Positions 32,996 through 44,722 of a DNA stretch of 64,000 nucleotides are shown one piece after another. The notes beneath the pieces are model-generated. The model was not told the origin of the DNA, did not search any database, and saw only the letters and a list, made by a program, of their open reading frames with translations. The translations under genes were made by a program, and so were the position numbers. Position 1 is the first letter of the stretch; every line of letters starts with the position of its first letter. The stretch comes from Marvania coccoides. Its lineage: Eukaryota > Chlorophyta > Trebouxiophyceae > Chlorellales > Chlorellaceae. Location: assembly GCA_963854735.1 (NCBI GenBank), contig OY978105.1, forward strand, positions 310,001 through 374,000. The letters are read 5' to 3'.

Positions 32996-34252
32996 TTACG
33001 CGTAGGAGCTGTTGGTGAGGTTGGAGGGTGCCAATTTGGCGGCATCGGCGCCGGCTCCGCCGCCTGCCGCCGCCGCGACTGCGGCCGCTGCGATGACGGT
33101 AGAGGGCGTGGAGGCGTTGGTCTGCAGCTGCTGCCACAGGTTGAGCGCCGCACGGATGCGCCGGGTGGCCTGCGTTTGAGCGCACACTTTGCTGGGGGGG
33201 ACAGCACCGACACCGCCCACTCCTCCCACTGCCGCCGCCACTATCCCCGCTGCTGAGGACCCCGGTGCAGCAGCATCAGTCTCAGTACCCCTCTCCTGCT
33301 TTGCGCCCGCTTGCTGCGCCGCCTCTCCGGCCGCCTGCCCCTCTGCGGCCTTCAACGCCGCAGCCACCGCCTCCAGCACGCCGGCCTTCTCCTGGGGGGA
33401 CGTCGTGGTCTCGGACCCCCGCGCCAGCACCTCAGGCAGCGGCACCGGCGGCGGCGGCACAACCTCAACTTCTGCTGCCAGCTTCGCCACCCACGCCTCC
33501 GCCTTGCGCAGCATCTCGCAGGTGACCTCCACGCTGCAAAACGGTTGCGTGAGGAGGTTTTCGAGGTGCGGGGCGTGCAGCCGAGCTCCCGTGCGCTTGC
33601 GGTGCTTCTTCAGAATTTTCACGAGCCCTGTGTAGGCCAAAACCGACCAGTGAAACAGCATCAGTAGCTCGCCGTGGAAATCCACAAAGGCGCGGTACGC
33701 GGCAGCCTTGGACGCAGCGCTCCTCGCGTTCTCAGCCTCTTCCTCCAGCCCCCCAAACTTGATGACGTTGTCTTCCTCCTTCTCAATGTACCGCTCGTTC
33801 AGCTCCATTACGTCAGCAGTTATCACCCGCAGGAACTCCACCTCGAGCTCAGCGTCCAGCGCAGCTGCGTTGCAGCCGCTCCCGCCGCCGGCAGAGTTGT
33901 TCTCGCCGCCGCCAGCAGCGGCGTCGCCAGCTTTGCCGCTGCTGCCATCAGCGTTTTCATGCGCAGCAGCTGCCGCAGCGGCGTCACCCGTTGGAGAACG
34001 CTGCGGCTGCACCGAGAGGGCTTGTTTGGCCCGCTTGGCGCCCTGCTGTGCTGCTGCTGAGGGCATATCAGACGATAAGTCGTCATTGGCGGAATCTTCA
34101 TCTTCTGAGGGATGGCTCACGCGGTCGCCCTCTGTGTCTGCCGCAGGGTGCATCCGCTTCAGCGACTTTTTGAGCTGCTTGTACTTGAGGAAGAGGTCCT
34201 CGGTGTCGGGCAGCTCAGCCGCAGAGTCCCTCAAAGCGGCGCCGAACTTCAT
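32996..34252 (-). CDS. Stand-alone SPX-domain protein
   Basis: A single exon of 418 residues. I start at the ATG at 34252 because it gives the canonical SPX start MKFGAALRDSAAELPDTEDL with the KYKQLKKSLKRM helix, which binds inositol pyrophosphates. An in-frame upstream ATG at 34357 would add an unlike extension. The long insertion of alanine/serine/glycine is followed by the second half of the domain: EFLRVITADVMELNERYIEK, FHGELLMLFHWSVLAYTG and KILKKHRKRTG. The C-terminal third is alanine-rich and low complexity. SPX-only proteins sense phosphate status in plants and algae. Confidence 0.88.
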   Translation of the reverse strand: MKFGAALRDSAAELPDTEDLFLKYKQLKKSLKRMHPAADTEGDRVSHPSEDEDSANDDLSSDMPSAAAQQGAKRAKQALSVQPQRSPTGDAAAAAAAHENADGSSGKAGDAAAGGGENNSAGGGSGCNAAALDAELEVEFLRVITADVMELNERYIEKEEDNVIKFGGLEEEAENARSAASKAAAYRAFVDFHGELLMLFHWSVLAYTGLVKILKKHRKRTGARLHAPHLENLLTQPFCSVEVTCEMLRKAEAWVAKLAAEVEVVPPPPVPLPEVLARGSETTTSPQEKAGVLEAVAAALKAAEGQAAGEAAQQAGAKQERGTETDAAAPGSSAAGIVAAAVGGVGGVGAVPPSKVCAQTQATRRIRAALNLWQQLQTNASTPSTVIAAAAVAAAAGGGAGADAAKLAPSNLTNSSYA

Positions 34253-34813
34253 TCTTGTATTTTTTGAAAAAAGAAGAGGAGAGAGGCTTTGCTTGGGGGC
34301 TGCGGGGTTGGTTGAAAACGTGTAGGTTGTGGTGTCTCTCTGCAGTGGGGCGTTCATGGAGAGCGACTGTGAACGGAACGCGGTCTGAAATTACAGAGTT
34401 GGCTAGTGAAGTTTAAAAGTTTGCCCACAGCGTCCGCTGGGGCATTCGGGGTGGGGAGAATGCTTGTTGAATGTACCTTGAGGATGAATGCGGCGTTGGT
34501 GACTTGAGGATTGGGCTAGCGGAGTCGCGTGTAAAAATTGGCACGCATGGTGGGCAAAAAAAATGGAGGAGTGTTCCGTGTCGCTGGCCCAGGTTACCCG
34601 TTGAAGTGGTATCGATCTCACAAATACGAGAAATCAAAGGAGCGGGATTGAAGCTGCAGCGGAATAATAATAAATAATAAAGCGAGCTCGAGCGCGCCAG
34701 ATTATTTTGCAGCTATTTTTTGAGCGGCGGAAGGGCAATCGTCGGCATTTTGAATATAAATAATCAATCAGTGGCGATCGCTGACCCGCCCCTCTCTCCT
34801 TTGTTTGCGCATC
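34253..34813. promoter_or_regulatory. Divergent promoter region, SPX / SmG
   Basis: About 560 bases between head-to-head genes. Short frames on both strands have no motif. No clear phosphate-response element was recognised. Confidence 0.4.
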
Positions 34814-35270
34814 ATGGTGAGTGCCAAAGTCAAATTGCCGCTGCTCTTCTTTTTTTTTTAGCCTTCTGGTTAATGCCATAATGGCCAATGCAGGTCAAGG
34901 TCCAGCCGCCGGAGCTCAAAGGCTTCATGGACAAGAAGCTCAGCGGTGAGTTTTTCAATTTTCAATCACATCACCTTTATATAATTCTCGCAAAGCAGTG
35001 AGCTCTGCGCCGTTATCCAACTGCAGATCAGCTGTTTTTAGATTTCTCGTCACCCCATGATCCACCTTGCTTCTCCTTCCCCCTTCTTTTATTGCAGTCA
35101 AGCTCAACGCCAATCGGCACGTCACCGGCGTCCTGCGTGGCTTCGACCAGTTCATGAACATCGTGCTGGACACCACGGTGGATGAGAAGGGCAAGGTGGA
35201 CCTGGGGATGGTGGTGATCAGAGGGAACAGCATCATCACAATCGAAGCCTTGGAGCGCGTGGACGAGTGA
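34814..35270 (+). CDS. SNRPG: Small nuclear ribonucleoprotein SmG
   Basis: Three exons: the bare start codon 34814-34816, then 34894-34945 and 35098-35270, giving 75 residues. The protein has the Sm1 motif ([20 protein letters not shown] with [10 protein letters not shown]) and the Sm2 motif ([17 protein letters not shown]). The start [16 protein letters not shown] matches SmG rather than LSm7. SmG is part of the heptameric ring around U1, U2, U4 and U5 snRNA. Exons are tiny and introns canonical; the initiator codon is isolated by its own intron, as in the TOM1-like gene. Confidence 0.96.
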
Positions 35271-35679
35271 TAAATGTTAATATTTAATAGAGTGGGATAA
35301 TATACGTTTGTATTAGAAAGAAATTTAGTTTCCTTTTCCCAACTTGATTTGACTCGCTAGGCAGCTTCTGACTGATGACCCAAACTCCCTTGACACGAAT
35401 ACCCTTCTTGCTGACCGCTTACTACTCTCTCGTTTTCTTCTTTTCTGACGCATTCGCAACTCTGCAGCTTGTAACAATTCAATTCAATTCAATGAGATCT
35501 GTGGAGAGTTGGCAAAAGATGCCGACGATGCCGCTTCCAACTTCCCAACAGCAGCGCCCTGCTGAATACCGATGAAAAGAATCCACAGCCGCCTTATTCC
35601 TTCTCTCCTTCTATTAGACTGCCCTTTAATTAATACATATAGCTTAATACCCTTGTACTACTACCCAAATTCATTTTCC
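35271..35679. other. Intergenic, converging 3' ends
   Basis: AT-rich, about 410 bases, with the SmG and eIF2B-epsilon 3' UTRs. A CAATTCAATTCAATT direct repeat is at about 35478-35492. No gene seen. Confidence 0.45.
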
Positions 35680-38600
35680 TCATTCCTCCTCGCTCTCCTC
35701 ATCCTCAGATGCGCTCTCTTCCTCCGCCTCCTGCAGCCACTCCAAAAACGGCTGCGCCAGCCTCAAAAACCGCTTCTCCTCCTCGTCCGCGTGCGTCTTC
35801 TCCTCCGCCCACGCCAGAATCGCCTCCTCGCCTGCAATGTCCAGCTCGTACAGCACCTTCAACAGCTGTGGGAAAATGCCAACAAACGCTGCTCCCCGCT
35901 CCCCAGTGCCCTCAAAGTCCTCCTCCTCCCCACAGAACTCCTCCAGCGTCAGCAGAAGCTCCACCTGGTCCTCCTCCGACTTCAGGAACTTCTGCAGGAG
36001 GCCCCGCCAGCGCCGCAGCTGCGCTGCCGCCCGCCGTAGCAGCTCCACCTTGCCGTCTTTACTGTCGCAGTCGAGGTCCTCGGGGTTGTACATCCCGCGG
36101 TACTCCCGTGCAGCTATGGCAGGCGCGGGGAGGCACAGCCCCAGCGCTGTGGTCAGCATGTACCGAGCGCAGTCGGCAAAAGTCTTATCTTCCGCAATTT
36201 TGAGGCCATTCAGCTCGATGACCACGTTCTCGTGGGAGATATTCTCTTTGACGCACCGCAGGAAGGTCTCCGCGACCTCCCGTTTGAAGTGGGGCTCAGG
36301 GGAAGCTGCCCCGCTCCCACCGCCAACAGTGGCGCTCTCCGCCCTCACCATGCCCGCATCTGCGCCCAAAGCGCCGCTGCCGCTGGCCCCGCCCTCCCCA
36401 AACGCCGCGCCCCCTTCCGCGTCGCTCCCTTCATCGTCCGCCGCTGCCTCCGCCGCCTCCGCCTGCAGCAGCTCCTCCAGCGGCAAAGCCAAGCCGTACA
36501 GCGCCGCCGCGGCCGCCTCCGACGGCGGCACCGGCCACAAAAAGCCCGCGCCCATGGCGCCCACCACCTCCGTCGAAAAATCGATGCTGGTCTCTGGGAT
36601 GCCGTCTGCCGCCAACGCCGCTGCTGCCTGCAAAACGTCCAGCTCGGGACCGCCGTCGCCGCTGTACTCACAGTCGGAGTCGTCCTCGGAGAAGGAGGAG
36701 TCGAAGCCGGAGCTGAGCACGCCTTTTCGGTGCGGGGATTGGGCGCTGGAGGAGTAAGGAACCTCGAGCTCGTCGTCAGAGTCGGCACCAGCCGCGGAAG
36801 GGGGCGGGGGGCGCAGCAGCGACACCCGGGCGCCGCCTGGAACGGTGGCACCCTTGTCGATGACCACCCCAAAGGCCAAAACTGCAGAAAGGGGTGAAAA
36901 GAGCGCGGAAGGTTGTGCGGAAGAATAAAAACGTTTGTTCATATAATAACATTCCGTTGGATCAATAGAGGGTGCAATTGTGGGGGACTGATATAGGTGG
37001 AGAGTACTGTTGATCTGTTCATCACGTCATTTCCGGCTTTTTTTAGTGCAAAAAATGAAGTCTAGGAATGAACATTGTATTGGGTGTGGCGGGCCCAACG
37101 ATGTCGGCTTTCATTGATGAATTCAAAAGTACCAACCAAGTAAACTGACCTGAGTTTGGCTGCACCATGGCGCTGGGTTTGAGAACCACGCCGTCGCACA
37201 GCAGCGCGTGCGCCGCCTGCGCCCCCTCCCCCACCGTGACCCCGTCGCCTAGGTAGCACCCTCGCAGCACCGCCCCTGCGCCAATGCGGCACCCCCGGCC
37301 GATGACGCACTGGTGCACTATGGCGTCCGCCGCCACGGTGGTCCCGGAGCCGATGCACACGCCGTGACCCAGGCGGGCAGAGCGGGCAACCGACACGCCA
37401 TTGTCACTGCAAAAAATATTAGCAAAAAGGGTGGCAATACTCAGTATTGGGCTATTTATAATCGAATCGAATTTTGTTTAGGGGATGGAGAGTGTAAGGA
37501 GTGGACGAGCCCCTAATATGAACTTTATGTGAGGGATTCAAAGAAGGGAAGAGCAGCTCACAGGTAGATCCTGCCTTGCAGGTATCTGTAGGAGGTGCGC
37601 TTGCCCTTGGGCCCCAGCTCCGCGTCCGCGTCCCTGCCGCTGCCCTGTGCTGCCACCCGCTGCGTGCCAAACAGATTGGCGTCAGGCACCTGCGCAAAAT
37701 TGAGGGAAGATCGGAGAAATGTTAAATCAATAGTGGCTGGCGTGTTGAAAAGACAAAAGGGCGTTCCCAAGCGCCCACACACCACGTTCAGTAAAAGCGC
37801 TGGAGAAGGGGAAAATTCAACACGGAAGCTGGAGAAAAAATCGCCCATGAGACTACTTTTCTCGCAGGGCAGAATTGCTGCCATGCACCAACACTGCGTC
37901 GATACTAATAAAAACCCCAATGCCGTTTCTTTTCTATACCAATAATACACCAATACACGCACGGACCTGAGGGTATGCCCACCGCGCCAGCACGTCTCTG
38001 CTCACTGCGTCGTACGATCGCAGAGTGCGCACCCGCGCCGCGTATTCCTGACCAAGCTCGTACACAAACAGCTTGTTGCCCAGCTCCTCCTCAGACAGCA
38101 CCCCCGACACGAAATCCCGGCGCACGTTCTGGTAGTCAAAATTGTCGGAAAACAGCATCAGCACCTCGGGGGCGCAGATCCAGATGCCGGTGTCCACCAG
38201 GTCCGACCTCACCGCCACGTCATCGCGCTCGCTGAACAGCGTGGCGTCCAGGCGGAGCCCCCGCCGCCCCCCGCCCGACGGCATCTCCTCCAGCTTCAGA
38301 AGCCGAGAGGTCTGCGGGTCGACCGCTGTGGTGAGCCCCACCGCGCCCAGTCGCACTCTGTGCGCGGGCGTCATCCCTCCGCGCATCACTATCGTCATTA
38401 TCGAGGACTTATCAGCCGCCCGCCGCCGCCGGTGCGCCTCCAGCGCTGGCCCCAGCTTCATGTTGGTCACCACATCCCCGGATACCAAAACGAAGTCAGT
38501 TTTCACCGCGTCTTTGTGGTCCATCAGGCGCAGCGCGTCCCCCAGCGACAGGCAGTTTGTAGACACCACAGCGTGGATTCGCATTCGCTTGGAGGCGGTC

Positions 38601-39045
38601 CAGCCGGCGGCGTCCAGGTGAGCTTGAATCTGCTCGGCGTGGGCGCAGCAGAAGACGAACACCTCCTCCATGCCGTTCATTGCCAGCCACTCCAGCGTGT
38701 GGTCCAGCATGGGGGCGTTCACCAGCGGAAGGAGTACCTTGGGGTGCTGTGCAGTGATGGGGCGGAAACGCTGCAGAAAAAATAATAGAATCGCTATTAG
38801 GTTCCAATTGGTGAGGCAAATGGGGGCGGTAGGGGGTGGAGGATGGGTGAGGGGTGGGGTTTTAATGGGATGAGGAGAACAGAGATGAAAGCACAGCAAG
38901 CAGGGGTGGAGAAGAGGAATTCATAGATGTGAACTAAGATTGAAAATGAGCGCACCTGGGTGAAGCTGTCGGCCATGACCACGGCTGTGAGGCGCTCTTT
39001 GGCCTGCTCCGCTGCGGCACCGCCGCCTTTGCGGGGAGGCGCCAT
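35680..39045 (-). CDS. EIF2B5: Translation initiation factor eIF2B subunit epsilon
   Basis: Five exons: 39045-38956, 38770-37967, 37689-37562, 37406-37150 and 36881-35680, giving 826 residues. The N-terminal nucleotidyltransferase-like domain reads FRPITAQHPKVLLPLVNAPM and DFVLVSGDVVTNMKL. A left-handed beta-helix follows (GHGVCIGSGTTVAADAIVHQ and IGRGCRIGAGAVLRGC). The C-terminal W2 (eIF5C) domain is the catalytic GEF part, with HENVVIELNGLKIAEDKTF and FPQLLKVLYELDIAGEEAIL, then an acidic end. eIF2B recycles eIF2-GDP to eIF2-GTP. The epsilon subunit is set apart from gamma by this W2 domain. Introns are canonical. Confidence 0.95.
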
Positions 39046-39400
39046 GGAGAAGGAGAGTTGAGTCGAGAAAATAAAAAAGTGAGATGTTCAAGCTGGTTCC
39101 TTTGCCGCCCCTTAGTGTAGCAAGTTCAGGTGATGTTTGAATCGAACATAAATTATTTGAGATTGTAAAATGCGTGCATTGAGAGTGAACTGAAAGACAA
39201 GACAAAATTTAGGCGCTCCGCTGTGTTTTCCTCTACGCGCATTGCCGCTGGTGTCAAAATTAATAAAAATTTCAAGTCGAAGTAGTTTAGCAGCTTCTCT
39301 GTCCGCCTGAAGGCCCCCCATTTATTCCCAACAACAATTCTAATTTCAAAATTTCACAGCTGCAATCTTTGCCCCTGCTCCTCCGTTGCACAACGCCAAA
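39046..39400. promoter_or_regulatory. Divergent promoter region, eIF2B-epsilon / POLE3
   Basis: About 355 bases between head-to-head genes. AT-rich; no ORF or named element. Confidence 0.4.
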
Positions 39401-40089
39401 ATGTCTGGTGTTGAGCCGCAAGACTCTGACCTCCCCAAGGCGGTGCTGAAGCGCCTCATCAAGGCCAAACTGCAGGAGATTGACAAGGCCAGGGGAGGAG
39501 ATGGCTCTCGCGACTTCCAGGTCAACAAGGACGCACTGCTGGCGTTCGGAGAGGCCGGCAAACTGTTTATTCACTACCTCGCTGCCACCGCCAACGACAT
39601 CTGCAAGGACGCCAAGCGGCAGACGATTTCCGCCGACGACATCATGACTGCCCTTGCTGACCTCGAATTCGATGAGTTTGTGGAGCCACTGAAGCATTCG
39701 CTGGAAGGTGAGTGGTGTGCCTTGCGGGTGGAGTAGTCTTTTTGTGATTCAGACTAATGATCTTGAAGTCAGCGAATTAAAAAAAAAAATAAAAAAAAAA
39801 GGTTTTACGGCTCTCTCTGTAATGCTTTTTGTTTTATTTTCGCGCTTGAACCGCAGCGTACAAGGCGGAAAACAGGGAGAAGAACAAGAAAAAGGCGGTG
39901 GAGACTGGTAAGAAGAGGAAGGCAGAGGCAGCGCCGGCGGCAGCAGCAGAGGGCACGGCGGCTGCTGCAGAAGGCGGAGAGGAGGGAGCGGCAGCAGCGG
40001 CGGCAGGAGGGGAGGGTGCAGAGGCGGCGGGGAAGCGGCCAATGGAGGAGGAAGCAGGGGGGGAAGCTGAGGCAATGGGTGTCGAGTGA
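39401..40089 (+). CDS. POLE3: DNA polymerase epsilon subunit DPB4/POLE3 (histone fold)
   Basis: Two exons, 39401-39707 and 39857-40089, giving 179 residues. A histone fold covers residues ~10-105: DLPKAVLKRLIKAKLQEID, KDALLAFGEAGKLFIHYLAA, AKRQTISADDIMTAL and FDEFVEPLKHSLEAYK. This order matches POLE3/DPB4, which pairs with POLE4/DPB3 in polymerase epsilon and also in CHRAC. The C-terminus is a lysine then alanine/glutamate/glycine-rich tail, as in animal POLE3. NF-YB is the nearest alternative but lacks this tail and ends differently. Confidence 0.9.
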
Positions 40090-41490
40090 GATTCTTTTTG
40101 TTGAAGAAGCTCACAGTCTATTATACTTTTCTGACGAAAAACTTTGACTTTACGATTTTCTTAATTTTTTTTGCGCATGACAGCGACGTTAATCATTATA
40201 ATATCAAGAATTGCGCTAACTGAAGAGCGAACTCAACTGAAGAATGGAATTCAAACGAGACAAAAGGAGTTCAAATACAAAAATTTGGCAACAAAATTCT
40301 GAGTGTTAGCAAAAAGGATTCACGAGGGAAAATGGAATTTATTACCAATTCGCAGATCCACAATTCTTAAAAAAAATCAATTGATCAATGGTTGATGTAA
40401 TGCATCACAATTAATTATTTTCATAATTATGTATCTTGAGGAGTAGTGAAAACAAAGCAAAAGCGTTGAACTCTTCTCTATGGCCGAAGGTTCGCGGGGT
40501 GGACCGGCACGTCCAGGGCCGTCCTGCGGCGTCGCGTCGACTGGATGCACATCGACCTGGCGGGACGATTGACCGGGTAATTTAATTTTTATACATATAC
40601 AGGGCTCCCAACTCCTGTCCATCGTGCTGCGGTGTGTTTAGGACGTGACCCACCCATGGACCAGGACTACAAGCTGGCGGCCTGGATACTTCTTTGAGAG
40701 TGTAAGCAAGCGCCATAGGCTGAGCAATCTTTAAATATGAAAATGGCCACGAAGAAAATTCAACGATGGGTTTAGTTTTCACCTAGTGCCTCTTAACAGT
40801 CCTTTTTTCTTGTGAAGGAATACGATTGCCCAGATGAATCCCACTTCGGTTGGCATTGTTACTACAAAACGGAAATCAAAGAGAGGTTCCTGCTGCCGCG
40901 GGACTAGTTGCAGCTATGTGAAAAAAGGAAAAAATGTTGGTTAAATGAAAATTATATACATAGCTATGTGAAAATACATAGCTATATGAAAAAATGGCTA
41001 CTTTTCTAGTTTTTTTTTTTTTTGATGAAAATTCTTACCTGCCGGTACCGTGACCGGTTTAAAGAGCGTAGCAGCACGACAACGCCAATGGTGATTATCA
41101 TGTTTGCTATATTATTGGATTCGCTTTGCGTTAGAGGCCGTGGGAGACTGCCAAGGGGAAGAGAGAGGAAAAACTTGGGGGGTGTTATATTGTGAGATTG
41201 TAGCAGCCTCTGGCTTTGTGTGAGCGGCCCTAAACAAATCCAATGTATTTTGCAATTGTTAAAAAAGCATAAAGAATACAATTGGCTTTATTTATCTCCG
41301 GATTCCATCGTCAACGCCACGGCAACTCGCGCGTTTTCTTCTTCGACCAGCTGCTGCCTCCTTTTTACAAACCCCGAGAGCCAAGGGTATACCGTAGATT
41401 CTCAATGTTTAATATATTTTGACGAAACTGACAAACGGACCACTGTCGATTTCGCTTCATATGCATTGCAGGCAGCTCGCAGCGGCTGCT

Positions 41491-41637
41491 TTACATACAC
41501 ACATTACAGGGTTTAAAGTCCGCACAAAGACATGTCCATGCAGTGTTGCCCGACTCCAGGTGAGCACGGACGGTCGCCAGCGAGCCCTTCATCGCCGCCA
41601 AGCTTAGCGTCTCAGCGTCGTCACGCTTCTTCTTCAT
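41491..41637 (-). pseudogene. Ankyrin-like N-terminal fragment
   Basis: Open for 48 codons from ATG at 41637. The start MKKKRDDAETLSLAAMKGSL then ATVRAHLESG resembles the first helix pair of an ankyrin repeat (LxLAAxxGxLxxVRxxLExG). After that the frame runs into repeat R1 and stops at 41491. No further repeat was found downstream, so it is a fragment or the first exon of a gene I cannot trace. Confidence 0.35.
41501..41528 (+). repeat. Dispersed repeat R1, copy a
   Basis: Core ACATTACAGGGTTTAAAGTC followed by CGCACAAA. The same core recurs at 42205, 51951 and (minus) 56403. Confidence 0.6.
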
Positions 41638-42204
41638 TTTGACTGCAAACAAAGTGAAAGCTATGTTAAAGGACTTTCAAAGAGTGCGTCAAAGTTGTAA
41701 TCTGGACCAGAATTCTTCACGTTGCTCGTGTCTTTTGCTGAACTAAAGTGGGGTGGTAATTATTTTGTTTGTTATAAAACTCCCGAGAATGATTCGATTG
41801 GAGCTTGATAAAGACAAGTTCATTGAGACGATCGAGGCAAGGAAATTTCAAAAGGCGAAAAGAAAATACTTCGGTAACAACCGTCGGGGTCAACTGGATT
41901 GTACGCAAGTCACCTGCTTTCTCCGTCGCTCGAGGCGCATCATGCGCAGTGGCGCGTCTTTTTCACCCTCTTTGGGTTTTGGCTTGGGTGGGCCACCTGC
42001 AGCCGGAGCAGTTGTCGTTTTGAGCATATGACTCTTCATTTGCCCGAAATTAATTGATTAAGAGTAAACTTACAATGGTTTGACTATCGAAAATTTGCCA
42101 GACCGACGTTGTAATTTCCCAGACAGACGTAAATTCCCAGAACCATCCTGAAATTTACGTTGGATATTGATGGCTTGCTCACAGCCCTACATACACACGT
42201 AGAT

Positions 42205-42264
42205 ACATTACAGGCTTTGAAGTCCACAAAAAAAGGCAACTAAGGCCTCGTAGCAGACTGGCAC
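42205..42264 (+). repeat. Dispersed repeat R1, copy b
   Basis: Diverged core (ACATTACAGGCTTTGAAGTC) followed by GGCAACTAAGGCCTCGTAGC and AGACTGGCAC. This long form matches the minus-strand copy near 56348-56403 almost throughout. Confidence 0.65.
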
Positions 42265-42752
42265 AACTAGTAGTGAAAGCCGTGGCGTAGGAATAAAAAT
42301 AAATATAAATTAAAGTGTTGAGGCCTACGCAAATACTCTTCCGTAAACGGAAGAAAAGTATCAGGGTATATGCGGTAAAGTACTAGAACCCTTAAATATG
42401 CGGTGAGGTACGTTGTATGCTTGACATGCATGCCGTCGATTCAAATATATTATTGCATATATGCAAGAATAGAAACTAAGAAAAGAAATATATAACCGTT
42501 GTTGAAATGCACAATATCCATTCACTCCATGCACTAATCGCCATTCACCGCTCGCTGTCACACCGCTGCACAAACGAATGCCCAATCACACCACCACTGT
42601 CGCACCTCACCACCCCATGCCCACCAAATAACCCCCTCGTGTCTCTTTAATTTTTATTTTTGTTGAAAAATAAGATTGAGACTTTATATCCTCGGTGCTT
42701 GGCGGGCATATGAAAAAATAACCTGTCGTTCTCAAGGGAAAAGCTGGAAAAA

Positions 42753-42993
42753 ATGGTGGAAGAATCCAGGGCTGTGGCGCGGTTGGAGCTGTTGTCAACG
42801 CTTCTTTGTGGGAACTTGGAGTGCCGTCACGGTGCGCTGCCACTCCCTGGGGGTGCAGCAGCAGACGTCGAAATTGTGCTTTGGGTGCAGGCGCAGGCGC
42901 TACTGCGGCCCCGCGTGCCAAGCGGAGGACCGGAGAACCCACAAAAAGGGGTGCAAAGCGGCGGCGGCAGCGACGGCAACATCTTCACAATGA
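42753..42993 (+). pseudogene. MYND zinc-finger gene with frame disruption
   Basis: The frame from ATG at 42753 reads LELLSTLLCGNLECRH, a plausible first MYND cysteine pair. The rest of the finger is in the next frame: KLCFGCRRRRYCGPACQAED then RRTHKKGCKAA, ending at 42993. Joining them needs removal of 3n+1 bases between about 42820 and 42865. The only GT...AG pairs there are 27 or 36 bases long, which keep the frame. So this is a pseudogene, a base error, or a non-standard event. An intact product would be a stand-alone ~75-residue MYND protein, a domain that binds proline-rich partners. Confidence 0.55.
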
Positions 42994-43020
42994 AATTGGG
43001 AGTTTTTAATTAATTTAAAT

Positions 43021-44457
43021 TCAAATCGCATTTTTTTCCCACGGAGGCTCGTTGCCACCGCTTTCAAGAGTCACACCCTTAAGCTGCTGCGCAAGTGCTG
43101 CCCCCTGCCGCCGAGAAACAAATCTCGCTGCCTCCACGGCAGCTGCACCCTCCTCGCTGTCGCTGCCCGCCGCCTCACCGCCGTTCTCTCCGCTTCTCTC
43201 CGCTGCCATTTGCCCCTCATCCCCACTGGGCTGCTCTCCTTCTTCCTGCGCCGGCATGGCCGCCGCGCTTTCCTCTTCTTTTGCAGATTTTGCTCCTCCT
43301 TTCTTCTTCACTTTCTTCATGAGGTAGATGTGGATGAGGGGGTGCTGGAAGTCGGGGTGCATGCGCGCCATGGGCACTTTCTTCATGGAAAATTCTCTGG
43401 AAAACTCAGCTAGAAAGGTATCGTGCACCGACTGGCTCCGAAACTCACTGCAGACTGCCACGGTGGTGCGGGGCCCAGCCATGGCCACGGCTGCAGCCAG
43501 CAGGTGGGGTACCATGGTCTCAGAGTAAACGCAGTCGGCTGCGAGGACGTAGTCAAAGGGAGGGCCCACTGCAGCATACCTGCAAAACCGATGCGATAAA
43601 CGTTTGATAGAAAATTGTTAAAGAACAAAAAAGCAAAGAAAAGGTGAAGCAAAGATAAAAGCACGTTAACAACTAAGGTGTAATAGATGAAAGAACGGTG
43701 ACAAAACTTTGAAATTATGAGTCTTTGAGAACTCGGAATAAAGGAAGAAGATAGCTAGAAGCGAGGTACTAGTAAGAAACGAAATATTTTTATGAGCTCT
43801 CACGTGTCAGGTCGCGTCCAATCCAGTTCGGCCACGCTTACAAAGCCCACCCCCTCCTTCACCACCGCAGCATCCTGGAGCCGCAGCGCCGCAGGGGACA
43901 GGTTGGACTCCGCGTTGCGGCGCAGCAGGCTCAGCACAGCTGCTGTTGTGTCTGTGAGCGTGACTTCTGCACCCAACAGAGCAAAAGCCATGCCGCCGAG
44001 GCCCATGCCTGCCCCAAGCTCCACTGCACGGCGGCCCGAGACCTTGGCCCGACACAGCTCTCCCTTGCGTGCATTCTATATTAGGTGAAAGAGGGTTTTA
44101 GTTTTCAAATATGCGGCGCTCTGAAAAATGTAAAATACCGACAGTGGCGCACCTTTTCTAGGTATTTTGCGAGGACAATGGAAGCGTCCCACACTGTGGT
44201 GCCGTGGTTGTTGCTGGCGGGGTCCTGAGCGAGCTGAAACACCACACTGCAGGTCAGATGGAAAGGGAGCAGGCGGCGGGCGGTGTGGAAAAAAATAAAA
44301 CTGAGGAAGGACGCCAAGTGACCCCTCTGGGCGTCTTTTATTCAAAGTACCATCATGCTTAATCATAAGAGGCAATGCGCGGGGTTCAAGCTCACTCAAA
44401 GACGGTCTGCTTCACCAATGTGTTGACATCTGTGTTCCATCGATCCAGCTGCGACAT
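43021..44457 (-). CDS. METTL21/EEF2KMT-like protein methyltransferase
   Basis: Four exons: 44457-44396, 44246-44153, 44075-43804 and 43579-43021, giving 328 residues. Family features are clear: TTVWDASIVLAKYLEK before motif I, AVELGAGMGLGGMAFALLGA (motif I), VTLTDTTAAVLSLL, VAELDWTRPD and FDYVLAADCVYSETMVPHL (the DxxY-like motif IV). Members methylate lysines of elongation factors, chaperones or similar abundant proteins. A long acidic/alanine tail (EEEGEQPSGDEG style) follows the core. The last acceptor is GTTTTGCAG at 43580; the downstream CTGCAG is out of frame. The target protein cannot be inferred. Confidence 0.86.
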
Positions 44458-44722
44458 GATCTTGAATTCGGGTTAATCAAAATGCTTTATTAATGCGTTC
44501 AAATTTGATCAAAGTATTGCTGAGATGGCCGCCCTCCCTCTTCTTCAAAAATAATTAAAAATCCAGCCACTTTTCAATTTATTATACGTTCAAAAAATTC
44601 ATAAAATTCACTTGACCATTTGCTGCTTCCTCATTATGAAAATTACTCAGAAATTTTTGAAATAAAAAAATAATTATTAATCGATTGTTTGCAATCGCCC
44701 ATCCGCGCGCCGCGCCACCGCC

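Larger units (their letters stand above)
40090..42752. other. Gene-poor tract with repeats and gene debris
   Basis: About 2.7 kb, the longest stretch here without an intact gene. It holds two copies of dispersed repeat R1 (41501-41528 and 42205-42264), a short tandem motif ATACATAGCTATGTGAAAA near 40956-40990, an ankyrin-like fragment (41491-41637, -) and a GC-richer island at 40480-40690 whose frames are too short to interpret. It looks like decayed genes or transposon remains. Confidence 0.45.
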
